Notes under the pieces: model-generated | The model's input: only the letters and a program-made list of their open reading frames with translations | Database searches by the model: none | Told to the model about the DNA's origin: nothing | Program-made: the position numbers and the translations under genes | Shown: one piece after another, positions 26,536 through 26,884 of the stretch | Layout of the letters: every line of letters begins with the position of its first letter | Position numbering within the stretch: the stretch's first letter is position 1 | DNA from: a virus | Length of the DNA stretch: 26,884 nt | Virus record (IMG/VR): IMGVR_UViG_3300007734_000530 | Coordinates: 1 to 26,884 of that record | Reading direction: 5' to 3' (one strand)

Positions 26536-26884
26536 TATGCGACAGGCTTTACTGCTTGGGCGAACGCTTCACGCATCGCATCAGGGTTATCAGCCATCGC
26601 AGGCGAAATCTCAAAATGCACCCAGTCACCCATCGGTGCGCCGTGAATCTCAGGTTTCGTATAGATATTCCACGAAGCACGATCACATCGCCAACCTCTG
26701 CCGTGTGGCATCGGAAAATAATCAAGAATGCACTCAAGCCCGAAAGCGTCAGCGTTCTTGACAACAAAATCTATTGCTTCCATCGCTTGCTTTCTTCCAC
26801 CTTCAGGAATGCCACGCTTTTCTTTAGCCATATATCTGAAAGACAAATCAACTGCACGACCTGTTGCGTGAACAGACAATGTTC
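26535..26884 (-). CDS. M15-type peptidase, endolysin part (cut by window edge)
   Basis: The frame is open to the right edge, so the N-terminus lies outside the window. The visible part starts with TLSVHATGRAVDLSF. This is the SxHxxGxAxD zinc motif of M15 D-Ala-D-Ala carboxypeptidase/endolysins. WVHFEIS near the end provides the third His. The middle has ECILDYFPMPHGRGWRCDRA and a helix. It would cut the peptide stems of the host wall at lysis. The gene precedes the holin-like gene. A possible TTG at 26879 is inside the motif and so not the start. Confidence 0.85.
   Translation of the reverse strand, partial: TLSVHATGRAVDLSFRYMAKEKRGIPEGGRKQAMEAIDFVVKNADAFGLECILDYFPMPHGRGWRCDRASWNIYTKPEIHGAPMGDWVHFEISPAMADNPDAMREAFAQAVKPVA

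Noticed and set aside
1-26884. CRISPR array, insertion sequence or integrase
   Set aside because: No regularly spaced repeats, transposase-like genes or recombinase motifs were seen on either strand.

Overview
The window looks like most of a small siphophage genome infecting a low-GC actinobacterium. Every protein gene I can support lies on the minus strand, so transcription runs from high to low coordinates. The actinobacterial host is inferred from a WhiB-like protein (21361..21603), SLT and M15 cell-wall enzymes, and strong GGAGG ribosome sites. The AT-leaning composition would suit a freshwater actinobacterium of the acI type, but that is a guess. No integrase, recognisable repressor, tRNA or CRISPR array is visible. 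The right edge cuts a lysis enzyme and the left edge cuts a tail gene, as expected if the map is circular or circularly permuted.

Layout in transcription order. (1) Lysis-side cassette, 26884..24792: partial M15 peptidase, holin-like protein, small HTH protein, calcineurin-like phosphoesterase and an unknown. (2) A 222-base intergenic region with nested hairpins and a promoter, 24570..24791. (3) Early DNA-metabolism block, 24569..18834: two unknowns, YqaJ-type exonuclease, Rad52-like annealing protein, WhiB, a PP-loop (PAPS-reductase-like) protein, two PD-(D/E)XK-type candidates and a replication-loader-like zinc protein. (4) A secreted lytic transglycosylase, a strong terminator, and a run of small accessory genes, 18491..15615. 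(5) ParB-methyltransferase and HNH nuclease, 15613..14065. (6) A promoter region and a cluster of tiny genes, ending in a disrupted family-X polymerase/SWIM gene, 13923..12833. (7) Packaging and structural module, 12812..1: TerS, TerL, a two-helix membrane miniprotein, portal, accessory head protein, protease, capsid, connectors, tail tube, gpG/gpT chaperones with a -1 slippery site, tape measure, and minor tail proteins.

How it works together. The exonuclease and annealing protein form a recombination pair; the nucleases and loader-like protein would support replication and DNA processing. The methyltransferase would mark phage DNA. The HNH protein sits just upstream of the terminase, as is common in HK97-like phages. 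Head and tail genes follow the standard order, and many genes are chained by ATGA or TAATG overlaps. Genes that are not coupled in this way often carry a shared leader, AGTTCAAGAGGAGGACTTA or a close variant. Six copies are listed, and this is the most phage-specific regulatory feature seen.

Most unusual items: (a) a compact PolX nucleotidyltransferase fused to a SWIM zinc finger, broken by apparent frameshifts, with its 5' end duplicated around a 67-codon gene; (b) the repeated leader; (c) a three-way-junction fold at 16156..16232, overlapping an open extension past an amber stop; (d) several genes under 60 codons found by reading the overlaps. All function calls come from motifs and gene order; no database search was run.
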